Both the position numbers and the translations under genes were made by a program. Below, piece by piece: positions 58,802 to 64,000 of a DNA stretch of 64,000 nucleotides. The notes beneath the pieces were generated by a model that was not told the origin of the DNA, made no database searches, and was given only the letters and a program-made list of their open reading frames with translations. Position 1 is the first letter of the stretch, and each line of letters begins with the position of its first letter. Origin of the DNA: Campylorhamphus procurvoides (lineage: Eukaryota > Chordata > Aves > Passeriformes > Dendrocolaptidae). The stretch lies in contig WBMV01000093.1 in NCBI GenBank assembly GCA_013396655.1, positions 1,108,208-1,172,207 of the forward strand, given 5' to 3'.

Positions 58802-61800
58802 AAAAAGAGATTAGAATCATGCTTAATCTAAATTCCTTTTTCCTTTCAAAGCTCTTATGATGTAGGTACAAGCTGTACTATACAAATGGGGAAAATGAGG
58901 ACACAGGGAAAGTAAATTACTGAAGACCATACAAAATTAGCAATAGCACTGATTATCATTAAGTATTCTGTTGCTGTTATCTTAGAAAGGAGGGGGAAAT
59001 AGAAAGTATATATTCATTTCAAAAGCTTCAGAACAGTGAAGAAGGAAAACACTTTCCAATTTCCTGGCAGGAATGACTGTTGGAGTGCATTGCTACACCT
59101 CCTTCCTTGCATCACAGTTCTTAAATTCCATTATTCCTGCTGCTATTTTGGTTGCTTCTTGCCTAATGCAGACCCTAGCCCTCTATTTACATGGTGGGTT
59201 ATTGATACATGGGGTGTGAGGGGCACTCCTGCCCCGGGCCCCTGACTGAGTTGTTTGGAGCAAGGGTGGCCAATTTTATCTGCCTGTACTGCACCCAGTA
59301 GCCAGCACCTTCACTCTGAGGACTGAAAAATGGCACAGCCTTTTACTTCCACATCTCTGTCTCTTCTGTACCAAAATGACTAATATTTCCCAATGCCATT
59401 TCAAAGGGATATACATGTCCTCGTGCTACTGCCTCACTTTTTGAGATAACTTCTGAAGGAAACCTTTTTATTAAACTAATCTAGCATGCTCAATTTAGTT
59501 TTCCAGAGATTGGGCATGAGAGGGGGAAATAAGTGACACAGGCTATTTATTGAACCAGACCAAAATACTGCACTTTACTTGGAATTAAGTACTAATCAAT
59601 TTCAAGGATTAATTAGGTTTTTGAAACTCTATTCCTACTGAATAATACATGTGATGTGAGGGGAAAGAATCAATCATTTGGATGATGGAAGAATAGCTGG
59701 TTACCACTTGCTCACTGCCTGGTCAAAGTGCTGACCTTTATTTTACCAGTTCCCTTCCCCAAGAAAGACCCCACTTCTTCCTTGGAGTTGTGTTCCTCAT
59801 TAATTTTGCAATTCCCCTTTACACTTCTTCCCTGTTCAGAGCAGTTTCAACTGATACTGTTTTCAAAGCACACCAGCCCTCTCACACAACTCCAATACAT
59901 TTCTAAAGAGAAGGAACATTTTTCTTGAGGGGACACTTCAATCACAGGCTGTACTGGAAATCCCTTTTCCCCTCAGTAATTTACTGCTCTGCTACTTTGT
60001 CTCACATTCCTGCTCACCTTAGCCTGCATATTTGGGACTCTCCCTCCTGTCTGGAGAAAAACCTTGCTATCGTCCCAGCTGCACTTGAGCCTATGTGGTA
60101 TGAAGCAATCATCTTATTTAAGCTGCAGTTTAAAAATAAAATCCTCTCCACGGTAATTATAGTGTTGCATTAGAAAATACTGGATGTGTACATCTTGCAT
60201 CCATAGTCTGTACTCTGCACTGAGATGCTGCACCATCTGCTGTCCTGCTCCCTGTTCTTACTCCGGCAGACATTGGATAAACATGCTGCGAGAGCAGCAG
60301 GCTGTTTGTAGTCATGACATATCTGAGCTGTGTTTAAAGTCAAAAGCCTTTATTTACAGCTTGGTGAAGAGAAAGGACTCATACTCAAGAGCAATAAACC
60401 AGACCCATAGCAGTTTAATGGTTTGAAGGGGCAGGAACCATGTATCTCAACCTGCCACTTCTTTAAAATGGAGAAGGCTCCAAAAAGAGAAGAGGGGATG
60501 GAGGCCTTGCTGGTGACCATGAGATGGCCTTCAGTGCTATAGGTTGGGTTTGGAGGGAGAGAAGTGGGGTAAGTTCTGTGGTTCTGAAATATGCACGGCT
60601 TCTCACAGACATCAGAGAGCTGCCTGAAGAGAAACTCACTGGCTTTTACCCAAGGCACAGGGCTGGAGCAGCAGGAGATGTTGGCAGGAATACTTGAAGG
60701 AGGATATCCCTCTCTGAGATAAGTTGCCACAGTTGCTGCTGTTATTAGAAAAATAGATGTGAGGTGTTTCTCCATGTTTGGAAAGGAAGGAAAGCAATGA
60801 AAGGGAAGGAGTACTGGCAGGATGGTCCTGTAGTTGCCAATCAGTCTGTCCGGTGCCTCACTGCAGAAACTCACAGAATTTATTGTCCACCCCTGAACAG
60901 GGAAACAATCTTTATCAACTTAGTCCAGTATCATCTCAGAGAATTTACAACAACACTGAGTACCTACTATGTCTAAACTAATACTCTGAATCATATCTGG
61001 GCACTAACTGGGGCCTCCACAATGCCAAGACACGTTCAGTCAACTCTTCAGTGCCGTGAATCCAGGAATACAGTTCATGTGATCCTTCAGTGCATTTGAT
61101 TAGCTGACTGAGCCTTGCAGGAGCTGGCCCTGGGATGCAGTCCCCTGGTTTAGAGCAAGTGCTTATACCAAGATAAATGAGTGGATAAACTGATCCAGGA
61201 TAAGACTCCTACAACTCAAGCTTTCAAAAAAATCCCTAAGCCAGGCTTTATAAGCTCAGGTTCTCTAGCAGTGTGTGTGCATTTTCCCTTTCTCATTTCA
61301 TCAACCTTTCTAATTTTACTTGTTTTCTCTTTGATCCTTGGAATTCAATTGTATTGATTCCCTGAGCATTAAACATACATGAATGTTCTACTAGTCTGCT
61401 TAATGGCCCTAGCAAAGAGTGTTTCGACTCATTGGCAAGGCAGTTGGAGCAATCACTGAACACAATCTACTCTTGCAGGGTTGGATGTTGGAAACAGCTT
61501 TTTTTTAAAAAAACCCATGAGAGAGCATGTGAAGTTATGATATTACAAATGGCTCCTGAGAAATCATAAATGGGCTTCAAAATGCAGCATAATTATAATT
61601 ACAAGGTGGGGTTGTATTTTGTTCTTGCACATTTTATTGGGATGGTAGAAAAGATCCCTGAGATCCCAGAGTGAGGCTTCAGTAGCCAACTGGAACCCAG
61701 TTTGGGCTTTGGCAATGACACACTCATGAACTTCCAGTTCCACGTCTCTAGTATGGTGCTAAGAAGGGATGATGTAGCTGAGGTTGATTGCTAAAAAGTT

Positions 61801-64000
61801 TTAGAAAAGTTAAAAATACAGAAATCTCCAAGTCTGAAACATGTCACAGCTACTGCCTTGCAGCTCCTGGTGGTGGCTGTCATGTTGCAAAATTTCAGGA
61901 TTCTGAATTCAAGCTAATGTTGGATTGGCAGTACATTTCTAATTTCTCTCTCAGATTTTTTTGAGTGAAGAAAATGTTCTTGCACTAAACACTTTGTAAT
62001 ATTTACATTTTCTGCCAGAGATTAAGAAAATTACTCTAGTAACTGAGTCCCAACCTCAAGTGCCAAAGATGTTGATTCTTTAGACTAAACCTATTACTCA
62101 GTCAAGCTGAGCAGAATTTCTTGACTCTGCTTCAAGAATATATCCTAAGTTGTTGGCAGCTGATTTCTGCTCCTTGCAGACCTACCAGTGGTACTGTCTG
62201 TAGGATTTTTCTACTCTCTTGATCTTCATCCAGTGAGTGTTTTCCCAAAGTCCCTGTCTGATTATTAAAGCAGGCATGGAGGAGGCCATAAGAAACCTCT
62301 GTCTGCAGTTTCAGCCAGGCACAGGTTTTCTTTCCCTGAGCTGAAGGTACTGTGTCTATTATTGTGTGGTGCTTCTTGGCCTGCTCAGGCCAGGCAGTGT
62401 CAGTGTGTGCCAGGAGGTCCAACAGTGGAGCACCCTGTGGATACAGACCCCTGCCCTGGGCTCATTTGTAGCCACTGTAGAGAAAAGGAATAAAGGAAAA
62501 ATTCCTCCTTCATGCATAAGTATACTGATGACTCCCATTCTGGGATGCCTGGCTGAGAACACGGGATTCTCCCAAAGCTGTGCTTGTCAGATACAGTCAG
62601 AGCTGTGAAGGGGAGGGTAAGATGGCACACTCAGGACCTGCACTGTGCCCTGCAGAGTTACAGCCTTGATTGTCCATATTACTCCTCAGAGAGGAGAAAT
62701 CATCTTCCCCTGCAGAGGAAGTGTAATGCCCTGTGTCCAATTTTCTTTTCATTGCTGTTTTTATTATGGAAACAAAATGTTCACTGATTCTAAGATGAAA
62801 ATGGAGAAAGCTAATTTTTGTAGTTCTTGCTAATAAAATTCTTAATGTGTTCCTCTCCCATTATCATAAAGATTGTTATGTTTTACTTTATCTCTGGAAT
62901 CTTATTATTTTCCCCAGAATTCATGGGCATTCCTTATCTTCAAAACTATTTTCATCTATTGAGGTATTCTTCCTCTATCTTATCTTTACCCTCATAGTTA
63001 GTATGAGCATATCTTTACTATCCTACTTCTCTTTTCAAAATGATAAGTGGCTATTGATCACAAAAGCCTTAGATTCTTCAGAAGATGTGGCAGCAAAACT
63101 ACTGGAAGCACAGGGTAAGAAGAAATTCTGGGTTTACAAGTAACCCAAAATCTGATAGATAGCAAGGTATTACAAAGCCATTTAAAAATTATTAATTCCA
63201 GTAGCATTGAAAAGTGTCCATCTAATCTGCTATATTGTGAATGCCACAGATGATACACGGAGCTGGGGCCCTGGTCATATTGGTAAAATGCAGGTCAAGT
63301 GCATACATCAAATGTTATATGGTTGTGGGACAGGTTGTAATAATCTGGCTTTACTGGAACCACTCTGCCTGCCTGCCTCATGCCTGAGCATGCTTAAAAA
63401 TAGATTATAGTGAGGGTTAAAGGGCTGCTCTCCAATCATAAAGTACCTTTGCCTCTGGAAATATTTTGTACCTCTTAAGGACCCAAGCAAAACTAAAATG
63501 ATGCAGTTGCAAAGATTTGTTGAGAAAATACCTCTGAGCTGGTTGCACTAACACCTGTCATTTACAAGCACAAGAATTGTTCTGAGAGCAGAACAGGTAA
63601 GTGTGGCAGTTGAGCTGCACAGACGTGGAGCACAAAGCCATTGAGAGCCTGAAGGCTGACATGAGGACAGGAGGGCATCTTTACAGAAAAACAAGAAAGA
63701 CAGAAAGAACAGAAATCTAGCGTGATTCTTAGTTGTGTAAGAAGTGCAAGAAGACTGTAGTGTGTGACCCAACATTTGCACATGTATAGTGCACTGACCA
63801 CCTGCAGAGCCAAGGGAACATGGAAGCTGTTGAGGGTGTCAGAAGGAGCACTGCAGCTCACTCACACCTCCCTTCACAGGCTTCTGCCACTGCTTCTGTT
63901 TGAGCTGCTCTGATAGGCCCAGTTGGTAACTAAAGGAGACAGCACAGTTCCTCTTCAGGCACTGAAGCCTGTTTGACTGTATCTAGATAGCATCTAAACA
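58802..64000. other. Long non-coding stretch, no gene seen
   Basis: AT-rich unique sequence. The longest frame (174 codons, minus, 60350-60874) has no domain or codon bias and overlaps + strand frames. I recognise no repeat family, exon or RNA gene here. Confidence 0.5.

Noticed and set aside
60350..60874. 174-codon minus-strand frame, the longest gap-free frame in the window
   Set aside because: No recognisable similarity, no codon bias, and it overlaps + strand frames.
1..64000. CRISPR arrays, bacterial operons, rRNA or snRNA genes
   Set aside because: No regularly spaced direct repeats, ribosome-binding-site/operon structure, or recognisable structural RNA was seen.

Overview
The window looks like gene-poor vertebrate nuclear DNA, most likely from a songbird (passerine). 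The assignment rests on the repeats: truncated CR1 LINE 3' ends, a SINE with a tRNA-Ile head and a CR1-like tail (the TguSINE1 type known from zebra finch), two RTE-clade LINE copies resembling the avian AviRTE group, and several LTRs of familiar avian endogenous-retrovirus type. Nothing prokaryotic or organellar is present. Most open frames are chance frames in AT-rich, intron-like or intergenic sequence.

Layout. 1-7 kb: non-coding, one CR1 end and a TA/TG microsatellite. About 7.0-9.3 kb: RTE copy 1 with its 5' leader, the start of the endonuclease, a 755-base assembly gap, part of the reverse transcriptase and the 3' end. 9.3-21 kb: unique sequence. 21-23.2 kb: a CR1 end, a truncated LTR and a long antisense LTR. 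23-41 kb: mostly unique, with a broken LTR at 31.4 kb, a candidate LTR at 37.3 kb and a perfect homeodomain-type palindrome at 30.1 kb. 41.5-52.1 kb: an LTR cluster including two solo LTRs with exact target-site duplications. 53.9 kb: the SINE. 55.7 kb: the only host coding signal I can support, a candidate terminal exon on the + strand. 57.3-58.8 kb: RTE copy 2, with a 5' inversion typical of twin priming. 58.8-64 kb: unique sequence.

If the exon at 55.7 kb is real, much of the upstream window may be introns of one large + strand gene. The better-resolved LTRs (six, counting one broken copy) all lie antisense to it, which fits the known bias of LTRs retained in introns. I found no undescribed multi-gene system. 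The most informative signals concern retrotransposition: twin priming, a nonsense codon shared by both RTE copies, an RNA hairpin at the RTE 3' end that overlaps a zinc-finger coding segment, and single-N positions that appear to be collapsed assembly gaps inside repeats.
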